A DNA stretch of 64,000 bases from Melampsora larici-populina 98AG31 (taxonomy: Eukaryota; Basidiomycota; Pucciniomycetes; Pucciniales; Melampsoraceae). Made by a program: the position numbers and the translations under genes. The notes under the pieces were generated by a model that saw only the letters and a program-made list of their open reading frames with translations, did no database searches and was not told the DNA's origin. Below are positions 46,619 to 59,866 of the stretch, piece after piece (positions within the stretch are counted from its first letter, which is position 1; the number at the start of each line of letters is the position of its first letter). Location: the NCBI RefSeq assembly GCF_000204055.1, contig NW_006768815.1, positions 1 through 64,000 on the forward strand, given 5' to 3'.

Positions 46619-46644
46619 GAGATTTTTTTTTCGACCCCGGTGAG

Positions 46645-47664
46645 TGTCAACCTAGAGGGCAAATACTTACCCCCTAGGAAGACAAAAAATACATAAGCAC
46701 TAAAAAAATAAAAAGCTCGATAAAACCCTTCTTATAGAACCCGAATCAACATACACCTCATACTCTAGTATCAAGAGTAAATAGAATACGTGAACTAAAA
46801 AGAAAGACCCTCATCCATGACAAACTGAACCAGTCAGGATGAGGTATTAAAACCAAAACCCTTTTCGAAGTGAAACCACTACAAAAACGACCAAAAAAAA
46901 GTTAGACTAGGAATCTACAACAGACCCTAACCTACCATCGCAGGCGCCAAGCCTTCCCTTAAAACCTGGTCAAGGTCAAATTTACATTCCAACCCTGACC
47001 AACTACGCACTTAGGAAAAATAAAAAACGACATTCGAAACTAATATAAATACCAGAGTCGAATGCAAACAAAGACAGGATCCCCATCCTATATCACCCAA
47101 ACAACTTTTACTTTTACCAGAAACTTGAAATTCTATAACAATCAAAGAACCCCAGCCAAATACATTTAAATTAGATTAGTATAACTTTTTGTTACGAATC
47201 TATTTTTTATCGTCACCTTTGTGGTTTCTTCACAATTGATTATCGACTTCAAACTTACTCTGATAAAAGATCACCGTTATCCGGAACTTTATTCCCTTTC
47301 ATACCTAGTCGAAGATAGTTCTCAGATCCTCTTTTACGATAAGAACTAAACATTCTTAAAGTTGAGAAGTAGAGCTTATTGACTCACCCTGGGGAAGGAT
47401 TACATTTGTAACCTCCTGTAGGAGACCAGTTGACTATATTGATTATACTTAATGTGAGTACTCATACTTGTTGCTGAGACAGCCAGTCTAAAACACTAAC
47501 CGACAAAAGTCCTGATCTCTAACTTGTAGGCTTGAATTTACTTCAATAAAATGACCACCTCTTTTATTGTAACAAAGCCGCAAAACTTCTTTATTTCAAA
47601 GAATACTCTATCTGTACGTACATTCAGTTCATTTTAGTCTAACTTTCATAGACTCAAGCTGACA
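46645..47664 (+). mobile_element. 3' LTR of the chromodomain Gypsy fragment
   Basis: It begins TGTCAACC 26 bp after the integrase stop and ends GCTGACA, giving TGTCA/TGACA termini over about 1,020 bp. A TATAAATA box at about 47045 and an AATAAA at about 47548 are placed as expected for the promoter and polyadenylation signals of an LTR. The right end is chosen from the terminal inverted match only. Confidence 0.6.
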
Positions 47665-48510
47665 AAGACTCTATATGAATGAAATATAACCGTAACTTGA
47701 AATTGTGAGAATTAATTGAAACCCGCCTCTATGATGTTTAAATATTTTGTGAACCCATGACCGCCTTGAATGATAATTAAAGTAAGTGAAATAGTAAAAA
47801 ATGAAATAATAAATTGAAACATAACCATTGATTTGATAAAATCTTCACGCCGAATTTAATTGATTTGAACCTGCCGCTAATAAATTTTTGTATTGTAAAT
47901 TTTCTATGACCCTGTTTGACTTGTATGACTTTTGTTAAAATGATGTTAACTCCAATAATTTTGTTAAAGTAATTTCAGCACCCGTAATTTTCAAGGAACC
48001 TTTGTAAGAATAAAAAAAATAGAAACCCCGCCAACTAAATTTGTAAAAACCCAAAATAACCAAAAAAAGAAAAAAAAAATTAAGACTATAAAAAAAACTT
48101 GTAAAATAAATTGATAAGTGAAGAACCCGCCACTACTTTGTGTTTTGTTCCCTCTTCACTAATATGATTTTAATACCCTCTTGATTGAATAATTGATTGA
48201 ATGAAATAAGCAAAATAAAATGAAATGAAAGAAACATAACCATAATCTAAGAAAATTGAAAATTAACCTGCAACTGAATTTTAAAATAAAGAAATCCGCC
48301 TCTGAAGTAACCCACAGCCGTGATTCAATGAAGAAAACATAACATAAAAAAAGAAAAAAGATAGAGAAACATAACTCAAAAAGAAACATAACCATAAAAA
48401 AATCTAAAAAATAAGTCAAAAAAAACCACAATCTATATTGTATTTTTATTTACTTTTGTAATTTTAATTTAAACATCAAACTCCTCATCACTTTCTTCCC
48501 ATCGTGAACC
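47665..48510 (-). repeat. AT-rich stretch with recurring ACCCGCC phrases
   Basis: Phrases like AAACCCGCC or AACCTGCCGCTAATAAA recur at about 47733, 47850, 47877, 48025, 48122 and 48290 in an otherwise A/T-only background. It adjoins the 3' end of Gypsy-2 pol and may be that element's 3' untranslated region or LTR. I cannot define LTR ends. Confidence 0.45.
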
Positions 48511-51500
48511 TTAATCCATAAAATCTTCACCACTTTGTTGTTCATTTAAATCTTCTTCATCTGTACTTTCTTCTACTTCATTTGTGCCTCTTGCATAAAA
48601 TTTCTTGACATGAGAAGCCGCATACCTTCGCCGTAATTCAGTACCATCTAATTCTTCCAAAACAAAAGACCCCATATGTAATTGTTCTTTGACTTTATAA
48701 GGACCATTCCATCTATTTTCAAATAATTTACCCCATTGACTTTCTAAAGATGCATTATAAACTAAAACCATATCACCAACTTCCAAAGGACTTTTCCTTA
48801 ATTTGTGCGCATTTTTCTTATCGCAATACCTAACACTTTCTTCTCTAACTCTCATCATTTTACTGCAAGCATTATCCATCATTTCTTCTCTTCTTAATAA
48901 TTGTTCAGTTCTTGCTTCTAATAATTCAGCTCTTGTATGTACTTCTTCCCAATTAACTCCTAAGAAAGTTCCAGCCTCAACATCAACAGGTAAGACCGCT
49001 CTTTGACCAAAAACCATCTCATAAGGTGAAACTCCTGTAGTTCTTTTTGTTGAAATTCTATCTGCAAATAAAACCATTGGTAAAGTCTTCCGCCAAGCGC
49101 TTGGATTTGTACTACACATTTTGACTAAGGTATCCTTGATTGGCTTGGGCCTCTCTCAACCATTCCAGCTGCCTGTGTGTAATAAGGTGTAACAATTCTA
49201 AGTTTTGCTCCACACTTTTCAACTGCTTCGACTAATTCATCTTTGAATTCACCTCCTCCATCAACTGTAACCGTTTTAGTTGCACCGTACCTAAATATCC
49301 ACTCTTTTTCTAAAAAATCAGCAACCTTATCCGCCTTTGAATTTACCAAAGGTACCGCTTCAACCCATCCTGATAAATCATCTCTAGCAACCACTAAATA
49401 TTTATGTTGTCCAGCTTTAATATGTACAGCATCCATACTAATTTTACCGAATAAAGTAGCTTCACCTGTAGCATGACCCAATTCTTTGGGTGTTAAGTAA
49501 CTCCGCTTTTGACAAGCTTCACAACTTTGAACCCATTCCCGCACAGACTTCTTCAAACTTGGCCACCAAAACCTAAGTACTATCCTTCTGTAAGTTTCTT
49601 CAACTCCTCTATGACCTAAACCTTCATGTAATTGTTCTAAAATCCAATCTTGACCTTCAACATTTGTAACTACAGCCTGAGCCATAGGATTTTGCCGCCG
49701 CATTAACCTTCCATTATCCAAATAAAACTTATCACTCTTCCTCTTAATTGATCTAAATTCTTCATCACTAATATCTTCAGGTCTGATTAAATTTTCTAAG
49801 TAATTGACTAAACGTTTCCAGAATCCAACTTGTTCCCATCTTGCGTCACCATCAAGTAAATCTTCATTGATAATTAAATCTCCACAATAAATTCCAAAAT
49901 CTTAATCATTGTTTGCAACATCAATAAGTTTCTTCTCTCCATTAAATTCCTCAGCATCACTATCTAAATCACTATCTTGAGGTCTGCGTGATAAACCATC
50001 TGGCATAGTGAAAGTCTTACCCGCTTTATGAACCAAGTCAAAAGAAAATCATTGAATAAAAGAAACCCATCTAGTCATGGGAGCATTAGGTAAATCAGGA
50101 GTATTAATCATTTGAATCAAAGCTTTAGCATCTACTTGTAACTCAAAATGTTGACCCCATAAATGAACGTGTAATTTCTTCAACATCTTTGCAACTCCAC
50201 ATAATTCTAATTTTGGTTGTGAGTACCTTGATTCAACTTCAGTAAATGTAACAGATTCATACAACACTGGTCTATCTTTCTTAATTTTATCTTCTTGAGT
50301 TAATACCGCACCAGCCGCAATATAACTTGAATCAACTGCTAATTCTAATTTACCTGCATCTTCACCATAAGTAATACTCTTCAAAGTAATTTCTCTACCT
50401 ACAATTTCCTTCAATTTTTCAAATACATCTTGACATACACTATCCCAATCCCAATCAACTCCCTTCCTTGTTAATCTTCTTAAAGGAGAAGATACCTCAG
50501 AGAAACCTTCAATAAACATTCTTACATAAACAAATACACCTAAAAAGCCTCTAATTTGTCCTGGATCTTTTGGTACTGGCCAAGTTTGAATTTTGTTCTT
50601 CTTCTTATTTGAAATAGTGCGCCCATGAAAACCAACTACATGTCCCACAATTTCTGATTCAGGTACACATGCAGCAAACTTCTTTCCTGAAACTGTAAGT
50701 CCAGCTTCCTCAATTCTGAATAAAATTCTTTCAAATGTAACCGCATACTCATAAATAAATCTTCTGATACCTTCATTTTCAAATAAAACTTCATTTTCAT
50801 AATCATCTCTTGGACCCATAATTCCACCATCATCAATAAATACACCCGCATGTTCAGGAATCTCATCTTGTAAAATCCACATCATTTGAGCTTGATAAAC
50901 TGCAACTGAATTTGTTGCACCTTGAGGAAGTCTAGTCAATTGAAATCTACCTAAAGGAGTCTCAAAAGTAGTCAAAGTTCTTGACTCAACCGCCAATTCC
51001 CTCTCATCATAACCACCCATAATATCACCAAGTCCATAACATGACCTTCCTGCAAAAGCTTCAACAAATTCTTCTGGAGCTGGTGGTACACCTGCATCCT
51101 TAATTGTAACTTTATTTAACTCTCATAAATCATGAACTACTCGAAGTTTTCCATCATGCTTAATTACACAAAATACTGGGCTTGAATAACTTGAAGTACT
51201 TTGCTCATATAAACCAGTTCTCAATCTTTGTCTGACTAATTCAATATATTCATGTCTTTTAGCTTTAGGAATCGGAATAACTTTCTTCTGCCAAGGTTCA
51301 TGATCAACCACAGGAATAATATAAGGTAATCCATATTCATGTCTTAAAACACCTCTTTCACTTTCATTAAATGCAATTGATTTTTCTCTCAAGACAATAA
51401 CACGTAAAATTAATTTCATTTCTTCACTACTTAACCAACCAGGCGGACCAAAATTAACCATCTTAAGTCTTTCTTCAGTAACCTTTTCAGTTTCCATAAA

Positions 51501-51971
51501 TTCAGGAGGAGTCTTGAGAACAGGAGTTTCATAAGGATCCCTCGACAGAGATGGTCTTTGAAGTGGAGGATTAAGATATTGAGGCATTGGTTCATTCACT
51601 GGCCTGATCTTCTTAGCCACTGGTTTGTACTTGGTTTCTCCAACAATAAGTCCACCTTCTTTAAAGTCCTTACATACCAATTCTTGTTCCTTCATACCCA
51701 ATCCACTTGCCAAATAAGATAATGAAATCAATTCTTCTTCTTCAAATAAACCATCTTCATTCTTGAACCGTAATAATCTTCTCTTTCCACGTCTTGAACC
51801 TCTTCTTCTCACCGCCAACATAGATGCCTCGGATTGAAAAATCCGAGGCATCATCGGATGGAAACCCTCGGACAGGTCTTGTCCAAGGATTTGAGTCTGA
51901 TGATACCTTGGATTTTTCAATCCAAGGCATCTTTGTTGGCTGTGTCTTGCTTTACATTTACCGCTGTTCAA
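48511..51971 (-). pseudogene. Gypsy-2 pol: RT, RNase H, integrase (decayed)
   Basis: This is the same family as Gypsy-1 and colinear with its pol. RT occupies about 51700-50400 with SSPVFCVIK, LPQGATNS and FIDDGG. RNase H lies at about 50350-50050 (LAVDSSYIAAG, RYSQPKLELCG). The integrase zinc module and core lie at 49700-49130 (HEGLGHRG, CEACQKR, MDAVHI, VDGGGEF, GMVERG), and the GPY tail at 48950-48511. Breaks include TGA at about 51121 (VVHDL-stop-ELNK), TGA at about 50052, a stop near 49905 and a frame break near 49143. Gag and protease are absent upstream. It keeps the short RT-RNase H linker that Gypsy-1 has lost. Confidence 0.9.
51814..51940. mobile_element. 127-bp MITE-like palindrome inside Gypsy-2
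   Basis: The termini GCCAACA (51814) and TGTTGGC (ending 51940) begin a long imperfect inverted repeat including GATGCCT..GGATT and its complement. The left arm also folds on itself (GATGCCTCGGATT / AATCCGAGGCATC, about 51822-51851). It sits in the N-terminal part of the pol frame and interrupts homology with Gypsy-1, so it probably inserted after the element. I could not identify a target duplication. Confidence 0.6.
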
Positions 51972-53580
51972 ACATTTACCACCATAAAAATTATTAAACT
52001 CATCATCATTTGAAATAAAATTAAATTGAGAAAAAAAGAAATTGAATAAGAGTCGAAAGAAAAGTTTTGATTTTGAATATACAGCTACTCAAGGGTCAGA
52101 TGGCAGTTTTTGGCCTCATTGTGTTGCAGACGGATTTTACCTCCAAGTCCAAAACTTGAAATTATAACATTTTTGACTTGAAACCTTACAATAAAATATG
52201 TCAAACTTTCTCTAGACGTCTCTGTCTTGGCCTATGACTGACGGTTTCTTCTTAGAAACCGGGTCCAGAATGTCGTGGATCACATTCCAAGGATCCAACC
52301 CATTCCTGACCACTTCAGGGTCGGACACAATCACCAACTCTTTTTCCTTCCCACACAATTCTCCTCCCCTTGTTCATAAACTTTCCATTTGTACGACTCC
52401 AATTCAACCTCCAGTCAGCAACCGGTGATGCAGCCGGGGTTCACACAAAAACATCAAGACACATCACCGTTGGCGCTCAGAATGATATGAGTGTTTCTTT
52501 AGCTAAATACCTTCTTGTTCCTCTCATATCACACAAGGAACGTTTTCATACAATCAAGGAAGGTAAGAGTTCCTAAGAGTTCAGTTTCCTATGACCTCAA
52601 TCATACCTATCAGAGCTCGAGGTGTAGCTGACCATTCAATGATTATTGATTTGTTTTTTCGGTGAAAGCAATCTTTCAAATCACCATTGATTCCATCCAC
52701 CCAAAAAGTTTTGATTCAAGATTTTCTCTTGGCATATTCTAATCAAATTCAACTCAATTCTTTGCTCGTAATCAATGTCTTTCAACTTCTTCAACGGTTT
52801 CGATTGAAGGCCCAGAAGAAGAACTATCAAGAATTATACCATCAAATCCATCCAAGCCAAACAAAGCTCATTGCGTTTTTCAAACTCATTCATATTCAAA
52901 TCAATCGGTTCGCATTCAAAGTGTTCAGTTGTCTTCCATCTAACCTTTGATTCTTTTGTCATTCGATTCTGCCACCTTGTTTTCCACCCGGTTGCTTTTC
53001 GATCACTAGCTGTCATCTTGGTCGGAGCTAATTTATCGATTCTACCGCCAAATCAATATTCAAATCAATTGTTTCGCAATTCAAGCGTTCAGTTGGCTTC
53101 CATCTAACCTTTGATTCTTGGTTCATTCAATTCTGCCACCTTGTTTTTTGCCCGGTTGCTTTCGAATCACTAGCTGCCATCTCTGTCGGAATCAAATTAT
53201 TGATTCTGCCGCCAAATATTTCTACGTAGCATCATTCTAAAGGTATAAAAGCAGCCTTCGGTCTCAGTGTCCGTTTTCAATCAAGCCATCTCAACTCCGG
53301 TTAATCCAAGAATTCGAAAGTTTCTGTTTCCAAAGTCACTCATCTATTCACCAACCCTTATTGTCAGCTGCTTAATATTTCTCATTCTTTGTTTATGAGT
53401 CTAAACACAAGGCTGATGCCTCTTGCTTCTATTTTCTTCTTTGTTGCATTAGTTAGACATCCAATCTAGCTCCGAAAATATTACTTGATCAATATAGTGG
53501 GGATGTTTTGTATATGCTTGAACCTTTTCAAGCACTGAGTTTACAGTGTTTTGTTTTTTTATATAATTTTTACGCAGAGA
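51972..53580. other. Non-coding region upstream of gene C
   Basis: It holds an 18-20-bp hairpin, CGGTTTC..GAAACCG (52242-52261), two tandem copies of a roughly 164-bp unit (52892-53055 and 53056-53219), and a TATAAAA box at 53244-53250. A T-rich tract ends in CAG just before the gene C ATG, suggesting a 5' UTR intron (about 53520-53578). The TATA box points to transcription toward gene C, but this is inference. Confidence 0.5.
52892..53219. repeat. Two-copy tandem repeat of about 164 bp upstream of gene C
   Basis: Both units start with ATATTCAAATCAAT-G-TTCGC and share CTTCCATCTAACCTTTGATTC, GCCACCTTGTTTT and GGTTGCTTT phrases, ending in CGCCAAAT. The copies differ at roughly one base in ten. 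Confidence 0.8.
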
Positions 53581-53653
53581 TGTCTCTTCCACCACCTTTG
53601 TCCAACCCCAGCCAGCCCTCAAGCCAGCCCTTATCAGGTCATGTTGACTCTTA

Positions 53654-54549
53654 CACTGCAAAGATAATATATTTTTCCACAGTGAAAAATGATTGCATTT
53701 ATTTTAAAATGATTGACAAAAAACCGTTTCTGAAATTTAGGGCCCAGTTTTAGCCCAAAATTCTTGACAAACGGATTGCAGAGAGATACAATGCTGTTTG
53801 TCCTTGAACGTTTTTTTCAAGTTGGCTAGAGTGTTTTACTCAGAAGTAACTCAGCAAGCAATTCCTGATACTTTTTTCGGTTTTTGAAAGCTCACAGCAG
53901 TTCAAAAAATCCAGAAAAATCAGAACAGATCAAAAATGCCCTTTGTGATGTTCAGTGATTTTCTTGTATTTTTTGGTGCCTTTGTCTTGGATATATGCTA
54001 GGTATAACACCAAAAGTTGTTCTCTGTTTGCCAAATAAATTGTAAATGTATTTTGGGTCACCAATGTATCAAATGTGGACCGATGATCCTGAAATGTTTT
54101 CCACACAATGGCACATCCTTTTTTGTGTTGCAAATTTTTTTCCGGATGGTTTTGGAGCCTTGTACATATGTCAGCATAATATATATAGTTTTAACAATAC
54201 ACATGTGATGGTATACATACTGAGCCAGCAAGATCCCGAAAAAAACGTTCAACAAAGGGGATGCTGTCCTTCACTTATGATTTTTTTTCTGGCTTGGTCT
54301 TGTAAATTTTGGAGGCTTAAATGAGTGCGCAAGTTCTGCATTTCTGTCTATCTTGCCAAAAAATCTGGGAAATCACCCAACGGAGTGCTAGAATTTTTCT
54401 ATGTCCGCCAAATTCTTCCACTGGAAAGAAAATCACACAATTTTACTTATCTGATTTTTTCAGATTTTTTGGACCAATATGAAGCATGCCATTTCAATTG
54501 CTGGTTTCAATCATTTTTCACCATGGAAAAATATATTATCTTTGCAGTG
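53654..54549. mobile_element. 896-bp MITE in intron 1 of gene C, TTA target duplication
   Basis: The terminal inverted repeats start CACTGCAAAGATAAT and extend about 40 bp with a few mismatches. TTA occurs on both sides (53651-53653 and 54550-54552). A 3-bp TTA/TAA duplication is typical of PIF/Harbinger elements. No transposase is encoded. Without it the intron would be about 80 bp, the usual size here. Confidence 0.85.
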
Positions 54550-55970
54550 TTATGAGTTTTCCCTCTATCTCGATTGATCCCTGTATGCAGATAGATACTG
54601 TCCATCTTGTCGTCAGGGTTTGACCGGCCGTCTGACATCTTTGAAGGACCAGACGCCCCTTGCACTTTCATCAAGGGCCCCTTGTTCCGTGCGGGATCCG
54701 ATGCCAGAATTGCTTTTGATCAAAAACACGAGGTTGTCATTGACATTATCTTTAAGCTTCATGCTCACAGCGCAATGCCCCTTGGGGGCGTTATTCCACA
54801 AAAGGTCGCCAATTGTCGCAGGTCCTCGGGAATCACGAAGGCCCCTCTTGTCGATTCGAAAACTTTCAACAACGGCGAGCCGATAGAGTTCAAGGCTTGC
54901 TTTTATGGCAAGTCTTTGAACAACTTAAAGAAGATTTGCGCTAAATTATGTGACGTGCATGCCCCACTAATGGAGCAACTACTTTTGACGAGTGAGATAG
55001 CACCTTCAATCATTTGGAAAGGTATTGTTGGTAGAACCAAGGTGGTTCTGGATGGTCATAAAGGGTGGTTTGAGTTTGTCGAGTTGCTCAAAAAGTCTAA
55101 GAAGAAGAAAGGGTCCATCATGATGCTGCACAAGGACGAGGTGGCCAAGGCTCAAAAACACGCTAAAGTAAGTTTCCATCTCATTATTATTTGGATTTCA
55201 TTGTATCTTGGTCATTTTTCCTTTGGTTAGTTTGTTGGGCAATGTTGTGGGCTGATTCGAATGCATTTGATTTGCTATCAGATGACGGCTGCTAAGCGCC
55301 TAATTGCTACGGCGGCTGGGCCTGCGTCTGGACAGGGAGGCCAAGAGTTGGAGGTAGTTACTGCCCGATTAGCAGTGAGTCTTTCCGAAATTTTGATCAT
55401 TATCACGTTACATTGGCTTAACTCGTTCTTGATGTTTACTAATTGATCGCACAGGCATCCGAAGCTGTGGTCAAACTACATGATACCACAGCCCAGATCT
55501 ACCATCAGCACGCTGAACAATCACACGGAGGTGATGGGGTGATCCTAGTAGCCCCATGAGATCCCATGTTTCAATACCGGTTTACTCTCCGATGTGCCTT
55601 CGAGTGGGCCAAAGCGATTGTAAGTTGCCTATCTGCCAATTTTTTCCTTTTCTACTGGTTATTTGATTCATACTGAAAGCAGATGATCCTTATGCAGGAG
55701 GCTGAATTGGCCACAATGCATATGCCACCCGATACTAACAAGTACTGGGCCAAAATGGCCAAAACTCGTGTTTTCCATCGGTCTTTGAGTGTCCGTGATT
55801 GTGTCAACCTGCGTCTAGGTGCGCGTAGGGAGGCCAGTTCGACTCGTCCATCGGTTGGCAAGGTTGCCAAAGAAAGCGCAAGTCCTACCCCTGGGGGTAG
55901 TAAGGCCAAATGCCTAGTCATTTCCTGTGATGACCGAGACCGAGTAATCTCGGATTCGGAACCTGAACGT

Positions 55971-58813
55971 TGTGGAAAGCAAATTCTTCCACAGCATTTT
56001 TTCTCACATTATCATCACTATGGGTTTTTTTATCTGATGATCCGAACATTCATAATCTCAAAGCTCAACAGGCTAAATATTCACTTAAACTCACACACAC
56101 ACTAAACTTGTTCTTTTACTTGAGATCACTCAATTTTCAGTTTAGTTTTATTTAAACAATTTATTTCTCATTATTATTTACACATCTTTGAAAACATACA
56201 TATATATCAATCAAATTGAATTGCATCACATAGATCATATCAAATCTTTATAAAGTGAATTAAGATACAAATAAGTTAGATTAAATGATAAGTTAGAATT
56301 CAAAGAGAATTGAATCAATTTTGATCAACACACTCAAGCATATTCAATATAGTAAAAAAAAGATAGGAAAAAGGGATTGAATAAAAGAAGATTAGGTTGG
56401 CAGAAGAGAAGAAAAGCAGGGGATAAGGAATACAAGAGGAACTTACAGTTGTAGTTGAAGATATCAGTCGAAATTTGAGCTTGAAAGCTTGATTAAACAA
56501 GGAGACTCGGGCGGAGCTGAAGTATGATGTTACGGTGCATTCAAATTGTGGAGGAAAATGTTAAGAACAGTTAAGATCGAAATATAGATAACAAAAGATG
56601 AGAAAGTGGAGAAGAAGTATGATAAGATCAGTATGCATGATGGAAATCAATGAAAAGAGATAAGGAAGAAACTCACTTACTTAGATAACAGCCAAAATCG
56701 AAATCTAAAAGGATCAAGATCAAAGTTTGAGATCAAAATTAGAATAGAAATGAATTTTCGATTTTGAGGTTCAAATTTGAAAGACTATTTCAACATCAGG
56801 TTGAGAAAGAAGTTGAATGAAGTAGTTTGATAAAGATTGTAGCTGGAAAGAACATGAGATTGAAATTGAGTTGATGAGATTGAATAGATTGAAGTTGAAT
56901 TGGAGGGGTTAAGAAGTTTAAATGAATCAGCAAGTAAAATGAGATACAGAAGATGGGAAGGTGGAGAAAAAGAACATACCAAGTAAACCAGAATAAAGGG
57001 TCCTGATCGAAATTGAAATGAAGATTGATTATGAATCAAAGATGAGGATCAATTTTGAGGTTCACAGCTAAACGGAAGAATGAGAGTTGTGTCAGTATAA
57101 AGCAAAGATCAAAAGAAACTGAATGAAACTTACTTATATAAAGGAGCAAGATCAAGATTGAAGGTCAAGATCGAAATTGAAATGGTGGTTGATTGATTGA
57201 AGTGGAGATGATTAAAAGCAAAGATGATGTGATTAAGTTACAGAATCCAGGTTTGTAATAGAGTATTAAGTTGAAATTTATCAAATAGATACCTAGATGC
57301 GAAATGAGAACAAATCAAAATTAAAACAAAGATGATATAGTCAGTAAACAAGAACAAACAAAATGAATTAAAACTTTACTTAGAAGAAAACAGTCAAAAT
57401 CGAATTTAATGAATCTAAGATCCAAAGAAGAATGGTTAAGAAAAGAAAATAGAGAGTTAGTACAGTGAGAAAGTGGAGAAGATAGAATAGGAAGGAAATT
57501 ACATACCAAGTAAACCAAAAACAAGGGTTCTAATTGAAATTGAAATGGAAACTGGTTGTGATTGAAAGTATCTCAGTATGTTGAAGGTTATAGTTGGGGA
57601 AGCTGAGATCGAAATGATTAATTGAATATGAATTTCGATTTTGAGGTTCATAGCTAAAAGAAAGAATGGAATCAAAAAAAAGGAGTCAATAAAGGAACAA
57701 ACAAAGACAAAGAAAATGAGAGAACCTACTTAAAAGAAGGTCAAGATCGAATTTAGATAAGAGAAATAAAGGATGAGATAGTGGAGAAAGAATTGAAAAG
57801 CTTACGTTGTGTGATTTGAAAGGGAAAGTCCGATCGGAGATGAAAATGAAATTTGGAAGGAGGGATGGATCGAGAATTTTGGGAAGCATCTATCTGTCTG
57901 GTCTCGTTTTTGTGTTTTGGGTGTCTGTGTGTAGAATCTTTTTCTTTTTTTTTGGTGATCCATCCATCGGATCATCCTTGTGATTTTTCTTGGCATCGTT
58001 TTGATTGTGTCTGAGCAATCAAGTGTTTTCTGAGTCCAATAGTGTCTAGTCGTAGTAGTTAGGAGTGTGTTATCTTTCTCATTTTTTTTGAAGATCCGTC
58101 CATGGGATCATCATCGTAGTTTTTTCATATTTTTCTTTTATTTTTTGATCGTATGTTGAAGTTAAAGTCCTAGAGTTATTGAATGGAATAGTTTTTTTTG
58201 TTAGTAAGGGCTTCTTTGATAACAGAGACAAAGAAAGAAAAGCTCTTACCTTTATTTTTTGTACCCATCCTTGATAACAGAGACAAGGAAATCATTTGAA
58301 ACGTGACTTTAGTTTTTTTTATTGAGTAGAAATAGTTTGTTGAAGTCTTTACTGGTGTTTGTTGTTGTGTTTTGCTGAGCTCGGCCATCAAGTGAAAGTG
58401 TTATATTTTATTTTAGTTTGTTAACATCAAAGTCTGTCGGATTCAAGATCAGGGCCGGGTTTTTTTTATCAGGGCTTTCCAGATTATAATTTTTTTATCA
58501 CACGTAGCAACAGTTACATTAAAATTTGGAATCAACATAGTTTCTTATCACAACCTCGTATAGTTTAGTGTAGGGTATCATTGGAATCCACCAGATCTTG
58601 CATATATTTCAGAATTATTAGAAAAGTGTTATGGGTTATATTTGTGAACGTCAAAAGTAGTTAGAGATTTGCTTCATTGTTTTTTTTTTATTTTTGAACT
58701 TTATATTCAAGGTTGAGGGCAGCTTCACCGCACCTGAGTTTCTACGTACTTCATCAGTGGAATCTCATCCCCTCTCGGGCTCAGCCTACGCCACACAGCG
58801 TAGGAGTTCTACA
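55971..58813 (+). mobile_element. Solo LTR (2,843 bp) of the Gypsy-1 family in an exon of gene C
   Basis: It starts TGTGGAAAGC and ends GTTCTACA, is flanked by ACGT on both sides (55967-55970 and 58814-58817), and aligns with the Gypsy-1 5' LTR in opposite orientation. The gene C reading frame is continuous when the LTR and one ACGT are left out. It contains a chain of at least six divergent modules (about 56690, 56980, 57130, 57370, 57500 and 57720), each with a TTAC-TA-TA phrase followed by a TCAAAATCGAA-like phrase. A lone LTR implies recombination between the two LTRs of a once-complete insertion. Confidence 0.92.
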
Positions 58814-59866
58814 ACGTGAGGCCGCAAAGTTTCACCAAAAGGGGAAACATGAGTTTATCTATCTCATATCCAACTTAAATCGTATCCAATCTGATTGATT
58901 TTTTCCTTTCCTCATGTTCAATGAACCGCAGTTGTTCAATCCAAAGTTGATCGACAACTGATCCCAGCCCTGAGCCCAACTCGTCCAACTTTCTCTTGCC
59001 CATCTTGGAGGCCAAGCCAAACTTACCTAAAACCCAATATGGTAAGTTTCATTACTTCTTTCTCTTATTCATCTGCGCATTAGCAGATCCTAATGCTTAT
59101 TAATGTTTTATCATTAGTTACCGGTTGATCATCTGGGGATGTGATCGTTCTAGATGATGCTGATGACTCGTCCTCTGTTTCTGACGGTCTCGGGACTGAA
59201 GTCATTGCCTCGCACGAAGCCGCCTTAGAGAATTTTCTCCATCTCAACGGGGTTTTACCTGAAGACATCCATACCCGCATGTGTTTGGCCAAAGTGGGGG
59301 TTGAGGCCTGGAGCGATCTCATTCCGTCCCTTCAAATGACCGAAGGGACTTTGGTATTTCAAGGGCTCAAACGCGACATAGCGGGCCAACTGCTTGCTGC
59401 AGCCCAAGCTCCAAACTGGCGATTGCAAAAGAAAACATGTACGTGAATTTCTTACTGCCTTTTAGTTCTTCATCACTGAGGTTTGTTTCTGTTTTGTAAT
59501 TGTTTACTTCCAGCTGCCAAGTAGGCTGGACACCGACTTGAAGCTATTGGATTATTTTCATCATCAAGCTGAACTCATGTTGTGTCAAGACCTTCAAGCG
59601 TTAAGTAAATAGATCAATGTTATCACAAAACGTTCAACTGTTGTATGTACAAGTAGAACATTGTCGACTCGGTCATTTTAGAGCTAATGATACATGAAAG
59701 GGGAAAATGTGTGTTTGGTTGTCAGTTGATTGGAATGTAAGCTTAGCGAAGTAGTGGATGAATGCAGGGGTGGTCACGCGTCTTTCTCTTCTCTTTTTGT
59801 TTGTCAATTTTTTGTCTTATATGTGTGTTTGCTCGTGTTGTCCCCTTTAGTTTTTCTTTTTCCTCA

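Larger units (their letters stand above)
53581..59612 (+). pseudogene. Gene C: multi-exon host-type gene of unknown function, broken by insertions
   Basis: Exons join in frame as 53581-53638 (ATG, P/S-rich), 54618-55168, 55282-55374, 55455-55618 and 55683-55970. The last continues after a solo LTR at 58818. Further exons lie at about 58932-59040, 59113-59442 and 59514-59612 (TAG). The long exon has the blocks GPDAPCTFIKGPLFRAG, APLVDSKTFNNGEPIEFKACFYG and GHKGWFEFVELLKK. The late exon resembles a SAM-like helical fold (ALENFLHLNGVLPEDI ... GVEAWSDLIPSL ... LKRDIAGQL), which is only a suggestion. I believe similar multi-copy proteins occur in rusts but cannot name a function. Besides the two insertions, in-frame TGAs lie at 55557-55559 and 59126-59128, so it is probably dead. 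Confidence 0.7.

Noticed and set aside
53654..54549. Open frames within the MITE as exons of gene C
   Set aside because: The gene C exons on both sides join in frame without them, and they lie between clear inverted termini.
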